Below are positions 6,940 through 16,034 of a stretch of 50,321 nucleotides of DNA, one piece after another. The position numbers and the translations under genes were made by a program. The first letter of the stretch is position 1. The number at the start of each line of letters is the position of its first letter. This DNA comes from Bacteroidota bacterium. GTDB taxonomy: Bacteria > Bacteroidota > Bacteroidia > Chitinophagales > LD1. The stretch spans positions 1 to 50,321 of the forward strand of contig JAFDYN010000018.1 in assembly GCA_018267385.1 (NCBI GenBank). The letters are read 5' to 3'. The notes beneath the pieces were generated by a model. The model was not told the DNA's origin. It did no database searches and worked only from the letters and a program-made list of their open reading frames with translations.

Positions 6940-8922
6940 ATGCAAAGACTTCTTCAAATACGCCCTATCATATGGATGACTCTGGTACTGGTCATAGCGT
7001 ACTGGCAGGTAGCCTTGTGCCGCTATGCGCTGCAGTGGGACGCCGTCAATCAGATCTTCGTCTGGCACAGGTATATGGCTGAGTGCTTTCATGCTCACCT
7101 GATACCACTATGGGCACCTTATGCCCGACTGGGATATCCTATGTATGCCGACCCACAGAGCGGCCTGTTTTATCCTGTGGTCTGGCTGCTGACGCTGGGC
7201 GGACGTTATACTCTGGCCAGTAATGATCTGGAGCTTTTCATCCATATAGTGATCGCAGCATGGGGCATGAAGTTTCTGCTGGAGATACTGTCAGTGCGGC
7301 GAGGCACGGCTGCAGTGTTTGGACTGATCTATGCCATGTCTGGCCCTGTGACAGGGCATGCCACACATACCACGCTGGTCGTCAGTATGGGCTGGGTGCC
7401 TTGGGTACTAGGTGCCTATATACAATGGTTGCGATCACAGCGTATGTACCACTTGCTGCTGGCTGTACTATGTGTATATATGGAGGTGGCGGGGGGATAC
7501 ATGGGCATCACTATCATACTCATGTATGTGATGGCGGCCATACTGATCTATCACATGGTCAGCTCGCGCTGGGCACACAGCACCCTCCGCAAGGTCGTAT
7601 CCGGCCATCTGATGTTTGGATGCCTGACTATCCTGGTATCTGCCGGATTACTTTACGCCCTGGTGCAGGGACAGCCATATATGGATAGGAGCGAAGGTCT
7701 GAGCCGTGCAGGAGCCAGTAGTGTACCGTTCACTCCGGTCTCTCTTCTTAGTTTGCTCTATCCGGGACTGATAGGAGACAAACACATCGCCTGGTCTACT
7801 GATACCACCATGCAGAATTTATATATTGGTATTGTCCCCTTGATACTAGGACTGCTACTATGTATAGTGCGGCCACGGCGGGGGACGCTATTCATTATGG
7901 TTGCCAGCATGGTCATGATATTGGCAGCTATGGGAGATCATACTCCTGTGCGTGGTTGGTTTTATGACTATCTGCCCCTGATGCGATTGTTTCGCCACGC
8001 TGGTATTTTCCGGGTGTTTACGTGTATAGGTCTGGTCATATTAGGTGCGCAGGGATATGATGCTCTACAGGATCATCATTTCCGAAAGATATTCAAAGTG
8101 GTTGCGATGTTTTTATCTATCGCCGTCATGTCCGTATGGCTGATAGCCATCTCTGGCAAAATATCACTCGGCCTTTTTGCTGCACCTGCTGTTTTATTGC
8201 CAGCGGTCATTCTCTCTCTGACGGCTTTTATAGTGTTCACTTTGCCGGAAGCATGGCTAAAGCCGCAAGTCCGGATGCGGCTGCTGGCGCTGATCGTTTT
8301 GTGTGATCTTGGCCTATCCGTGCAGATGGTCATGTATACCACGATTGCCTCCGGCCAAAAGGTAAAAGATGTGCAGCGCAGCATAGATCAATATCCTACC
8401 GGCTTTCCTATCCCGACTAATGATCCCATCACGGCGTACAATCAATGGAATGAGCCCTCCATCGCGCCACCTGTGTGGCAAAATGCCGGTTTCCTGCGCA
8501 AGCAGCTATCCTTTGAAGGATACAATGGATTCAATCTCAAAAACTACAATCTTTTAATTGAAAAGGCTGATTTCTTCCAGCTTTATGAGCATCAGCGGCT
8601 CGTATCAACTCAAAAGCCAGCTACTATCCGGATCAGTTCTTTTGACCCGGGCCATTTCGGGATAGATGTAGACAATAGCACAGTAGAAGTAGTCACTCTT
8701 GCCCAGATGTACTTTCCGGGCTGGAAGGCCTGTGTAGATAATACACCGGTAACTGTAACGGAAACCAAGGATCACTTTGTCTCTTGCACCGTGGGTACCG
8801 GGCATCACAGCGTAGACTTTTACTTCTTGCCCTGGCAGGCTAAAGCAGCTTTCATTTATACTATATCGGTCATGGTCTTACTACTGGCTGCGATAGGTAT
8901 TTATCGTCCTAGGCTCAATTGA
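6940..8922 (+). CDS. YfhO-family polytopic membrane protein
   Basis: This 660-aa protein has about a dozen predicted membrane spans and a C-terminal soluble part. Hallmarks of the YfhO / GT-C-like family include the first-loop pattern WDAVNQIFVWHRYMAE (an acidic residue after TM1) and the YPMYADPQSGLFYP motif. The C-terminal 150 residues contain typical lines such as YFPGWKACVDNT. Such proteins are thought to transfer sugars from polyprenyl-phosphate donors at the membrane outer face; the substrate here is unknown. The frame is open from 6802, but that would overlap recO, so the ATG at 6940 (MQRLLQ) is preferred. The end overlaps porZ on the opposite strand by 8 bp. Confidence 0.85.
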   Translation: MQRLLQIRPIIWMTLVLVIAYWQVALCRYALQWDAVNQIFVWHRYMAECFHAHLIPLWAPYARLGYPMYADPQSGLFYPVVWLLTLGGRYTLASNDLELFIHIVIAAWGMKFLLEILSVRRGTAAVFGLIYAMSGPVTGHATHTTLVVSMGWVPWVLGAYIQWLRSQRMYHLLLAVLCVYMEVAGGYMGITIILMYVMAAILIYHMVSSRWAHSTLRKVVSGHLMFGCLTILVSAGLLYALVQGQPYMDRSEGLSRAGASSVPFTPVSLLSLLYPGLIGDKHIAWSTDTTMQNLYIGIVPLILGLLLCIVRPRRGTLFIMVASMVMILAAMGDHTPVRGWFYDYLPLMRLFRHAGIFRVFTCIGLVILGAQGYDALQDHHFRKIFKVVAMFLSIAVMSVWLIAISGKISLGLFAAPAVLLPAVILSLTAFIVFTLPEAWLKPQVRMRLLALIVLCDLGLSVQMVMYTTIASGQKVKDVQRSIDQYPTGFPIPTNDPITAYNQWNEPSIAPPVWQNAGFLRKQLSFEGYNGFNLKNYNLLIEKADFFQLYEHQRLVSTQKPATIRISSFDPGHFGIDVDNSTVEVVTLAQMYFPGWKACVDNTPVTVTETKDHFVSCTVGTGHHSVDFYFLPWQAKAAFIYTISVMVLLLAAIGIYRPRLN

Positions 8923-11215
8923 TAAAGACGATCTTGCCGACATTATGTTCTTTGCCCAGATCGGTGGCCGCATAGACGAAATAAACACCTGTCTGTACCT
9001 TTTGGCCATTGTAGCCTTTGCCGTCCCAGATCATCTGACCGCCATTGGCGCGGCCCTGATAGACGAGGATACCACCTGCATCCATGATCTTGACGTAGGC
9101 ATTATCTACGAGGCCCTTTATAGCTATCGGCCCTGTATAGTCAGGGCGCACAGGGTTGGGGTATACCAGAGGTTTGCCCTTAGTAGACTCTCCGAGTATG
9201 GCATCGCCCTGATAGCTGACTACGCCCTGATCTGTGCCGATAAAGATCTCACCGCTTTTTTCGCAGACGGTGATGCTCGTGATATTGTTAGACGGCAGGG
9301 GGCTATTGTCAGAGGTGAAGTGCAGTAATTGTTTTGTGCCATCTTCGCTGATCAGCCAGACGCCATTGGTACTCCCTACCCACTTGCGGTCTGCCCCGTC
9401 TACTGCCAGTGCCTGCACGATCTCAGTGGAAAAGAGATAACCGATAAAGCCTCCCTGATCCACTTTGATACGGGTAGCATCACAGCCATAGCCGGAGGTG
9501 ACGCTGCCGGCACAGTAGAAGGTGCCTATACCGATGTCAGTACCTACCCAGAGATCTCCGTTCTTATCCTTCACGATGGTCCATATATTTGCATTGGGCA
9601 GGCCACCGCCACCAGTAGCTGTAGTCAGCGCGGCAAACTGATCATCAGATGGGTCCAATATTTTATTGCCGGGATTATAGGCTACCATATTGTTTCCCCG
9701 GCCACCAAACCATATCTGACCGTAGTCATCTGATACCATCTGCCTGGCAGTGACCACATCATTAGGCACGCTGAAATTAGCCCATTGCCCATCAGGAGTT
9801 TTGACCACGAGTGAGCGCGGCGAGCCGACATTATACATCCATAGGTTGCCGGATGGGTCGAGGCACAAAGCACTGATCTTGACCAGGCCAAACTGCGGCT
9901 GCAGGATTCCGTTTGAGTTGGTCGTATCGTATTTGGTCAGTTGGTTATTTTTCACGTCTACTTCCACCAGGCCGCCTTGCAGCGAGGCGTAGTATATCTT
10001 GCCATGAACGTCATCTACTACTACGTCTACCAGGTCATAGCATCCGCTCAGCTGACCGAAGGCGTTTATGTTATAGTTCTTCCATTTATTGTGGTCGTAA
10101 ATCACCGGACCCGTACCGTCATAGTTATAGGTGATATAGGCAGGATCTGCACCGCCGGCTGCGAGGTACAGCGTATTGTCAGAAGATGTGGCCATGCGAA
10201 ATACATTGGCCGTAGGTGGCCCGGCGGGTGCCAGGTGCTCAATGAAAGTGGTATCCTGATAGTGAATGAGTCCTCCCCACAGGTCTGCTATCCAGTTGTC
10301 ACTGCCTGATTTCACTATCTGCGACGGCTTAGGACTATTGGCAAAATGAACCTCTTCTATAGTACCATCCGCTTTGATGCGAAGTGTCTTTTCATCCGTG
10401 CCTGACGTCCACAAAAAGGCATACAGATAGCCATCAGACGTGCTAAAGGAGTGATAGCTATAACTCGTATCGTAGCGCGCCTTGGTAAAGGTACTGCCAC
10501 TCATGACATACAAAGAGTCCCGCATAACCACATAAAACCGGCCATTGAGCTGAGCGGTCAGAGAGGCTGCTCCGGCTGGTAGTCCATTAGCGGGGCCATA
10601 GACAGTCCAGTTATTAAAATCCTGAAGGTTGCTAGAGGAAAGAGGGGCCGACTTCAGGCCTTCCTCGGTAGCTGCGTAGATCGTGGTCCCGTCAGAAGAG
10701 ATACTATAGATCTTAATATTTTGCCCTGTGTCACCTATGATATAGTTGTCTTTGATCTCTTTTTTGTCCAGGTCCAGTACAGAGATACCCAGATCTGTGG
10801 CCAGGTAGGCATATTCGCCTATGATAGCTACATCATTGATATTTTTAGAACTGCCGACATTCGCATTGCGTATATCGGGGATATTATAAAGGTCCGTACC
10901 ATTGACCAGCAGATCTATATTGCTGTTGCTATAACTTATAACCAACGTATTTTTGGCACTATGAAATGCCAAATGGGTGGGGTTGGCATCACTCAGGCCT
11001 GTAGACTTTGTGAGGGGAGTAGTGCTGCCGTCAGTCTTCTCTACATAAAACAATGAATAAGGCGTGGCACAATAGATCCGGTCATCACTCTGTACTACTT
11101 GTATAGCGCTATTGTAGGGGGGGAAGCTCTCCCACGTGCCCAGGGGACGCTGCTGCGCCACAAGGACCGTACCTGCTACCAGTGACAAACAAAAACTCAA
11201 AAGGGTCTTCTTCAT
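8915..11215 (-). CDS. porZ: T9SS attachment-complex protein PorZ
   Basis: This 766-aa exported protein has signal peptide MKKTLLSFCLSLVAGTVLVAQ and a double beta-propeller body with repeated units of the two-component-regulator-propeller type (LWMYN, IWFGGRG, LWVGTDIGIGTF). It ends in a T9SS type-A sorting domain (LVYPNPV ... TGVYFVYAAT ... GKIVFIN). The N-terminal pattern GTWESFPPYNSA and the domain order match PorZ. In Porphyromonas PorZ stays on the surface with PorU/PorV/PorQ and presents anionic LPS to the PorU sortase. A generic propeller protein secreted by T9SS is the alternative. The gene is near recO and converges with the YfhO-like gene. Confidence 0.85.
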   Translation of the reverse strand: MKKTLLSFCLSLVAGTVLVAQQRPLGTWESFPPYNSAIQVVQSDDRIYCATPYSLFYVEKTDGSTTPLTKSTGLSDANPTHLAFHSAKNTLVISYSNSNIDLLVNGTDLYNIPDIRNANVGSSKNINDVAIIGEYAYLATDLGISVLDLDKKEIKDNYIIGDTGQNIKIYSISSDGTTIYAATEEGLKSAPLSSSNLQDFNNWTVYGPANGLPAGAASLTAQLNGRFYVVMRDSLYVMSGSTFTKARYDTSYSYHSFSTSDGYLYAFLWTSGTDEKTLRIKADGTIEEVHFANSPKPSQIVKSGSDNWIADLWGGLIHYQDTTFIEHLAPAGPPTANVFRMATSSDNTLYLAAGGADPAYITYNYDGTGPVIYDHNKWKNYNINAFGQLSGCYDLVDVVVDDVHGKIYYASLQGGLVEVDVKNNQLTKYDTTNSNGILQPQFGLVKISALCLDPSGNLWMYNVGSPRSLVVKTPDGQWANFSVPNDVVTARQMVSDDYGQIWFGGRGNNMVAYNPGNKILDPSDDQFAALTTATGGGGLPNANIWTIVKDKNGDLWVGTDIGIGTFYCAGSVTSGYGCDATRIKVDQGGFIGYLFSTEIVQALAVDGADRKWVGSTNGVWLISEDGTKQLLHFTSDNSPLPSNNITSITVCEKSGEIFIGTDQGVVSYQGDAILGESTKGKPLVYPNPVRPDYTGPIAIKGLVDNAYVKIMDAGGILVYQGRANGGQMIWDGKGYNGQKVQTGVYFVYAATDLGKEHNVGKIVFIN

Positions 11216-11366
11216 GTGTCTAAAGTATCTAAAAATCCCGTCTCTAACGGCGAATGCCGCCCGATAGTATATATCGCGTTATAATATTGGCTCACACGGC
11301 ACTATGGTGATACTCCCGGCCCGCTGTACCCCGCAAGATAGCAGGTACAGGTACGGGATTTTTGCC

Positions 11367-11410
11367 TATTTTTGCCGCCCATAATAGGCGGTCAGCCCCG
11401 GTGGGCTGAC
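11367..11410 (+). promoter_or_regulatory. ileS leader: -7-like element and GC-rich hairpin
   Basis: TATTTTTG (11367-11374) matches the Bacteroidota -7 consensus TAnnTTTG, though no clear -33 TTTG is at the right distance. Seventeen bases on is a perfect 8-bp stem, gtcagccc/gggctgac with a cggt loop (11391-11410), followed by TGTTTTATT. The hairpin would lie in the ileS leader, 40 bases before the ATG. It could be an attenuator, or an incidental terminator for upstream readthrough. Confidence 0.4.
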
Positions 11411-11450
11411 TGTTTTATTCATATCACAGACCAGACATATTTATTTCAAA

Positions 11451-14400
11451 ATGAAACCCAAAAACACTGACAGCCCCGGCTATCCTGAGTACTCCCAGCT
11501 CCACCTCCCGTCTATGGAAAAGGATATTCAGCTGTTTTGGGAGCATGAGAAGATATTTGAAAAGAGCGTGACCTCCCGCCCGGAAGACAAGCGGTTCATC
11601 TTCTACGAAGGCCCACCCTCTGCCAATGGCAAACCCGGCATCCACCATGTGATGGGCCGTACGATCAAGGATCTTTTCTGCCGCTTCAAAACCCTGCAGG
11701 GCTACCGCGTGGAGCGCAAGGCCGGCTGGGACACCCACGGCTTGCCCATAGAGCTGAACGTAGAGAAGGAGCTCGGCATCACCAAGAAGGACATCGGTAC
11801 CAAGATATCAGTGGCAGAATACAATAAGCACTGCCGCGCAGATGTGCTGAAGTACACTGACATCTGGCAGGACCTCACCGCCAAGATGGGCTACTGGGTG
11901 GATATGGAGCATCCATATGTGACCTGTGATGATACCTACATCGAGTCACTCTGGGCACTGCTCAAAATACTCTATGAGAAAGGCCTCTTATACAAGGGCT
12001 TTACCATACAGCCATACTCTCCTGCTGCTGGTACCGGACTCAGTGCTGCTGAGCTGAACCAGCCCGGCTGCTATCGCGATGTGAAAGATATCACAGCGAT
12101 AGGCATGTGGAAGGTTGTAAAGGATGACAAGTCAGCCGCACTTTTTGACAGTGCAGAAGAAGATGTCCGCATTCTCGCATGGACCACTACGCCATGGACG
12201 CTCCCTTCTAACGTAGCTCTCGCAGTAGGCCCCGGTGTGAAATATGTCAAGGTCAAGACGGTCAATTTCTACAGCAAGCAAGAGGTGAGTGTGATACTCG
12301 CTGCCGATCTGGTAGAAAAGGTTTTTGCATGGAATAACCTCGAGATACGTGACCGCAAGGATGTAGGCACAGGCAATGACCTCGTAGGTATCAAGTACGA
12401 GCAGCTCTTCCCATTCTCACAACCTAAGGGAGATGCTTTCCGCGTGATAGCGGGAGACTTTGTGACCACGACAGATGGTACAGGTGTGGTACATATCTCG
12501 CCGGTGCATGGTGCTGATGATATGCGCGTGGCCAAGCAGAATGGCATCGTGACAGATTTCCTGCTCGTGAATGAACAGGGCCGCTTCACAGATGGAGTAG
12601 GTGAGTTCTCCGGTGAGTTTGTGAAAGAAGGCTACCTGTCAGAAGAAGAGAAGGCTATCGAAGCTCAGAAGCAGCGCCGCGATACTTATCTCAATGTGGA
12701 CATACGCCTCGTAGATAAACTGAAAAAAGACAACAAGCTTTTCAAGTCCGAAAAATATGAGCACACCTATCCGCACTGCTGGCGTACTGACAAGCCGGTG
12801 ATCTACTATCCGCTTGATAGCTGGTTTATCAAGACCACGGCTATCAAGGACCGCCTGATAGAACTGAACAAGACGATCAACTGGAAGCCTGCCTATACCG
12901 GCGAGGGGCGCTTCGGCCAGTGGCTGGAAAACCTCGTAGACTGGAACCTCTCGCGCTCCCGCTACTGGGGTACACCGCTGCCTATCTGGCGTACGCGTGA
13001 TGGCAAGGAAGAGAAGTGCATAGGCTCAATAGAGGAGCTAAAAAAGGAAGTAGAAAAGGCGATAGCTGCTGGTATCAAATCTCCAGATGGCAAAGACCAA
13101 AATACAGACCTCACTGACCTGCACAAACCTCACGTAGATGAGATGGTGCTGGTGTCAGCGAGCGGCCAACCTATGTACCGTGAATCTGACCTGATAGATG
13201 TGTGGTTTGACTCGGGTGCTATGCCATATGCACAGTGGCACTGGCCATTCGGCCCCCTGACCCCCAAAGGGGGAACTGACCCCGAGACCGATGAAGCAAA
13301 TGCAGCCATGAGATGGCAAACTGCTAATCCACATTCGTATAAAATACTGAAGGATCATGCTGCATCAAACAGAAATCAACCTACAGAAGCCGAGGAGATA
13401 CTTTGGACGCAGCTTAGTGGTAAAAAACTTGGTGGCTACAAATTCAGAAGGCAACATATAATACAGGAATCTATAGTCGATTTTGTATGTATTGGTAAGA
13501 AGCTTGTAATAGAAGTAGATGGTGGCTATCACAATAAGCCCGATCAAATAGAATTCGACAAAGCCAGGACAGATCTTTTGAATAATCTTGGGTATAAAGT
13601 CATTCGCTTTACCAATCAGGAAGTGATTGGAGGAATAGATGGTGTTTTAAATGCTATTTCAGTAGAACTTGCCCAAAGGCCGACTTTACCTAAAGTGGGC
13701 GCATCTGAAGCCCCCTTTGGGGGTTTGGGGGCCAGTGGTTTCCCTGCTGACTTCATAGCAGAGGGTGTGGATCAAACGCGAGGATGGTTCTTTACGCTCC
13801 ACGTACTCGGTGTCGCGCTCTTTGACTCAGTGGCATATAAAAACGTCGTATCAAACGGTCTGCTGCTGGACAAGAATGGCGTGAAGATGAGCAAGCGCCT
13901 CGGCAATATCGTAGAGCCGTTTGAGACCATAGAGAAATACAGCGCCGATGCTACCCGCTGGTACATGATACGCAATAGCGACCCGTGGGATAACCTCAAG
14001 TTTGACCTCAAGGGCATAGAAGAAGTAACACGTGCGCACTTCGGCACGCTGTATAATACTTATGGCTTCTTTGCACTGTATGCGAATATCGATGGATTTA
14101 AAGTAGACCGTGCCAGCCTCGTGCCGATGGCCGAGCGCACAGAGCTGGACCGCTGGATCATATCAAAGCTGCAATCACTCGTGAAAGAAGTGACCGGCTA
14201 CTATGAGGACTACGAGCCTACGCGCGCCGCACGTGCGATAGAGGCATTCGTAGATGCGCACTTGTCAAACTGGTACGTGCGCCTATCACGCCGTCGCTTC
14301 TGGAAGGGTGACATGAGTCGTGACAAGCAGGCTGCCTATGAAACGCTGCACGAGTGCCTGTATGTAGTGGCGCAGCTCATGAGTCCTGTTTCGCCATTCT

Positions 14401-15308
14401 TCAGTGACTGGCTGTATGGGAACCTCAGCCCCCAAACCCCCAAAGGGGGCTTGAATGCAGAGGCATCGTCACTGTCTGTTAAAGCCCCTTTTGGGGGTTT
14501 GGGGGCCGTGGCCGAGTCCGTGCATCTCACTTTGCTGGCCAAGGCTGATGACTCTCTGGTAGACAAAGATCTCGAGGAGCGCATGGACCTCGCGCAGCGA
14601 TTCACCTCACTGATACTATCGCTCCGCAAGAAGGTACTCATAAAGGTACGTCAACCGCTGAGCAAGGTACTGATACCGGTGCTCGACCTCAAGATGAAGG
14701 CGCAACTGGAGAAAGTAGAGAGCTATATCCTGAGCGAAGTGAACGTCAAGGAAATACAGTACGTGACTGACACAGCAGGTATCGTAAAGAAGAAGGCAAA
14801 GCCGAACTTCAAATCACTGGGCAAGAAGGCAGGCGCGAAGATGAAACTCGTGCAGGAGGCTATCGTAGCTTTCACACAAGATGATATCGCGAAGTTTGAT
14901 AAAGATAAGGCCTATCAGCTCACGCTGGATGGCCAGACCTTTGACCTCACAGCAGAGGATATAGAGATCATCTCTGAAGATATACCGGGCTGGCTGGTAG
15001 CCAATGATGGTCCGCTGACCGTGGCACTGGATGTCAATATCACAGACGACCTGCGCAATGAAGGAGTAGCCCGCGAGTTTGTAAACAAGGTGCAAAACCT
15101 GAGAAAGGACAAGGACTTTCAGGTACTGGACCGCATCCGCGTATCTGTAGTAAAGGAGGCAACTCTGGAGGCAGCGTTGCACCAATATCACGACTATATA
15201 GCCAATGAAATACTGGCCAATAAGATCGAGCTGGTGGAAGCGCTGACTGATTTTGATGAAATAGAATTCAATGACTCTACGCTGAAGGTAAGCGTGCAAC
15301 TCAACTAA
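11451..15308 (+). CDS. ileS: Isoleucine--tRNA ligase carrying two in-frame insertions
   Basis: This 1285-aa class I synthetase charges tRNA(Ile). It has the HIGH-equivalent GIHH (63-66), an editing domain with WTTTPWTLPSNVALAVGPG, the KMSKR loop (812-816) and a C-terminal anticodon-binding domain. Bacteroidota IleS is usually about 1,100 aa. The excess is explained by residues about 601-761, a DUF559 nuclease domain inserted between the PYAQWHWPF and FPADFIAEGVDQTRGW motifs, and by residues about 993-1019, a short insert before SVHLT. Both are framed by the same inverted repeats and keep the reading frame, so the enzyme is probably functional with the inserts as surface loops. lspA follows after 2 bp. 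Confidence 0.95.
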   Translation: MKPKNTDSPGYPEYSQLHLPSMEKDIQLFWEHEKIFEKSVTSRPEDKRFIFYEGPPSANGKPGIHHVMGRTIKDLFCRFKTLQGYRVERKAGWDTHGLPIELNVEKELGITKKDIGTKISVAEYNKHCRADVLKYTDIWQDLTAKMGYWVDMEHPYVTCDDTYIESLWALLKILYEKGLLYKGFTIQPYSPAAGTGLSAAELNQPGCYRDVKDITAIGMWKVVKDDKSAALFDSAEEDVRILAWTTTPWTLPSNVALAVGPGVKYVKVKTVNFYSKQEVSVILAADLVEKVFAWNNLEIRDRKDVGTGNDLVGIKYEQLFPFSQPKGDAFRVIAGDFVTTTDGTGVVHISPVHGADDMRVAKQNGIVTDFLLVNEQGRFTDGVGEFSGEFVKEGYLSEEEKAIEAQKQRRDTYLNVDIRLVDKLKKDNKLFKSEKYEHTYPHCWRTDKPVIYYPLDSWFIKTTAIKDRLIELNKTINWKPAYTGEGRFGQWLENLVDWNLSRSRYWGTPLPIWRTRDGKEEKCIGSIEELKKEVEKAIAAGIKSPDGKDQNTDLTDLHKPHVDEMVLVSASGQPMYRESDLIDVWFDSGAMPYAQWHWPFGPLTPKGGTDPETDEANAAMRWQTANPHSYKILKDHAASNRNQPTEAEEILWTQLSGKKLGGYKFRRQHIIQESIVDFVCIGKKLVIEVDGGYHNKPDQIEFDKARTDLLNNLGYKVIRFTNQEVIGGIDGVLNAISVELAQRPTLPKVGASEAPFGGLGASGFPADFIAEGVDQTRGWFFTLHVLGVALFDSVAYKNVVSNGLLLDKNGVKMSKRLGNIVEPFETIEKYSADATRWYMIRNSDPWDNLKFDLKGIEEVTRAHFGTLYNTYGFFALYANIDGFKVDRASLVPMAERTELDRWIISKLQSLVKEVTGYYEDYEPTRAARAIEAFVDAHLSNWYVRLSRRRFWKGDMSRDKQAAYETLHECLYVVAQLMSPVSPFFSDWLYGNLSPQTPKGGLNAEASSLSVKAPFGGLGAVAESVHLTLLAKADDSLVDKDLEERMDLAQRFTSLILSLRKKVLIKVRQPLSKVLIPVLDLKMKAQLEKVESYILSEVNVKEIQYVTDTAGIVKKKAKPNFKSLGKKAGAKMKLVQEAIVAFTQDDIAKFDKDKAYQLTLDGQTFDLTAEDIEIISEDIPGWLVANDGPLTVALDVNITDDLRNEGVAREFVNKVQNLRKDKDFQVLDRIRVSVVKEATLEAALHQYHDYIANEILANKIELVEALTDFDEIEFNDSTLKVSVQLN
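13251..13733 (+). mobile_element. In-frame DUF559 nuclease element inside ileS
   Basis: The element is 483 bp (161 codons), bounded by 23-bp inverted repeats. The left end ggccccctgacccccaaagg... and the reverse complement of the right end (13711-13733) differ at 2 positions. The enclosed protein is a near-complete DUF559 (PD-(D/E)XK, Vsr-like) domain: NQPTEAEEILWTQL, LGGYKFRRQHII, then VDFVCIGKKLVIEVDGGYH with the catalytic D and E-x-D, and LGYKVIRFTNQEV. It has no start of its own that clearly separates it from ileS, and is translated as part of IleS. No intein splice motifs are seen. Calling it a mobile element is inference from the boundaries. Confidence 0.75.
14428..14507 (+). repeat. 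Short nuclease-less relative of the DUF559 element, in ileS
   Basis: Two arms, gcccccaaacccccaaaggg... (14428-14450) and gccccttttgggggtttggg... (14484-14507), are inverted copies of each other and match the arms of the 13251-13733 element. Only about 33 bp lie between them. The insert is translated in frame as a flexible loop (PQTPKGG ... KAPFGGLGA). The relation to the larger element is like that of a MITE to its parent transposon. Confidence 0.75.
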
Positions 15309-15310
15309 TA

Positions 15311-16018
15311 ATGAATAAGACCACAAGAAACGCCATCATCATCGTTTTCCTTATCGTTTTCCTGGATCAGCTGATCAAACTGGTGATCAAGACACATATG
15401 ATAGAAGGGGAGGAGATACTCGTAGCGGGCCGCTGGTTTCGTATCCACTTTATAGAAAACTCGGGTATGGCATTCAGTATGGAGCTGCCCTCTCAGTATG
15501 GCAAGCTGCTGCTGTCACTTTTCCGCCTCGTAGCTATCGGCTTTATCATCTATATGCTGCGCAGCCTGATCAAGGACAAATACCATCCGGGCCTGATATA
15601 TAGCGGTGCCATGATATTGGCTGGTGCCATAGGCAATATGGTAGACAGTGCTTTTTATGGATTGATCTTTACAGATAGTGTTGGCCGTGTGGCAGAGCTG
15701 TTTCCCAAGGGTGGCGGCTATGCCGGCTTCCTGCGTGGCAATGTGGTGGATATGTTGTGGTTTCCCGTAGTACACGGCGTGTTCCCTGATTGGTTTCCGA
15801 TCTGGAAGGGAGAGTTTTACGAGTTCTTCCGCCCGATATTCAACATAGCTGACGCGGCGATCACGATAGGCGTAGCGATCATCATTATTTTCCATCGCAC
15901 GTTCTTCCAGCATCCTGTATCAGATGGCGCTGCAAGTGAAAGTGACCAGACTGCAGAGCCCATGCCTGATGTGACCGGGCCGGATGCAGAGGGTCATATC
16001 TCTGCTGTGACCGAGTGA
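15311..16018 (+). CDS. lspA: Lipoprotein signal peptidase (signal peptidase II)
   Basis: This 235-aa inner-membrane aspartic protease cleaves the signal peptide from prolipoproteins after lipidation. It has four membrane segments and the two catalytic aspartates: D147 in GNVVDM and D181 in FNIADAAIT. It also has the conserved FIENSGMAFS loop (48-57). The length exceeds that of E. coli LspA because of a longer periplasmic loop and a Glu/Asp-rich C-terminal tail, both usual in Bacteroidota. It starts 2 bp after ileS and is probably cotranscribed; ileS-lspA pairing is common. Predicted lipoproteins in this window (4306, 18265, 19432, 19845, 40622) would be substrates. Confidence 0.95.
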   Translation: MNKTTRNAIIIVFLIVFLDQLIKLVIKTHMIEGEEILVAGRWFRIHFIENSGMAFSMELPSQYGKLLLSLFRLVAIGFIIYMLRSLIKDKYHPGLIYSGAMILAGAIGNMVDSAFYGLIFTDSVGRVAELFPKGGGYAGFLRGNVVDMLWFPVVHGVFPDWFPIWKGEFYEFFRPIFNIADAAITIGVAIIIIFHRTFFQHPVSDGAASESDQTAEPMPDVTGPDAEGHISAVTE

Positions 16019-16034
16019 TCTGGAAGACCTCGGA

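Noticed and set aside
11216..11450. T-box riboswitch ahead of ileS
   Set aside because: The leader is too short, and no T-box sequence or specifier loop is visible; only a simple hairpin is present.
13251..13733. Intein within IleS
   Set aside because: There are no N-terminal Cys/Ser and C-terminal His-Asn splice residues at the borders; the domain is DUF559 and the borders are inverted repeats.
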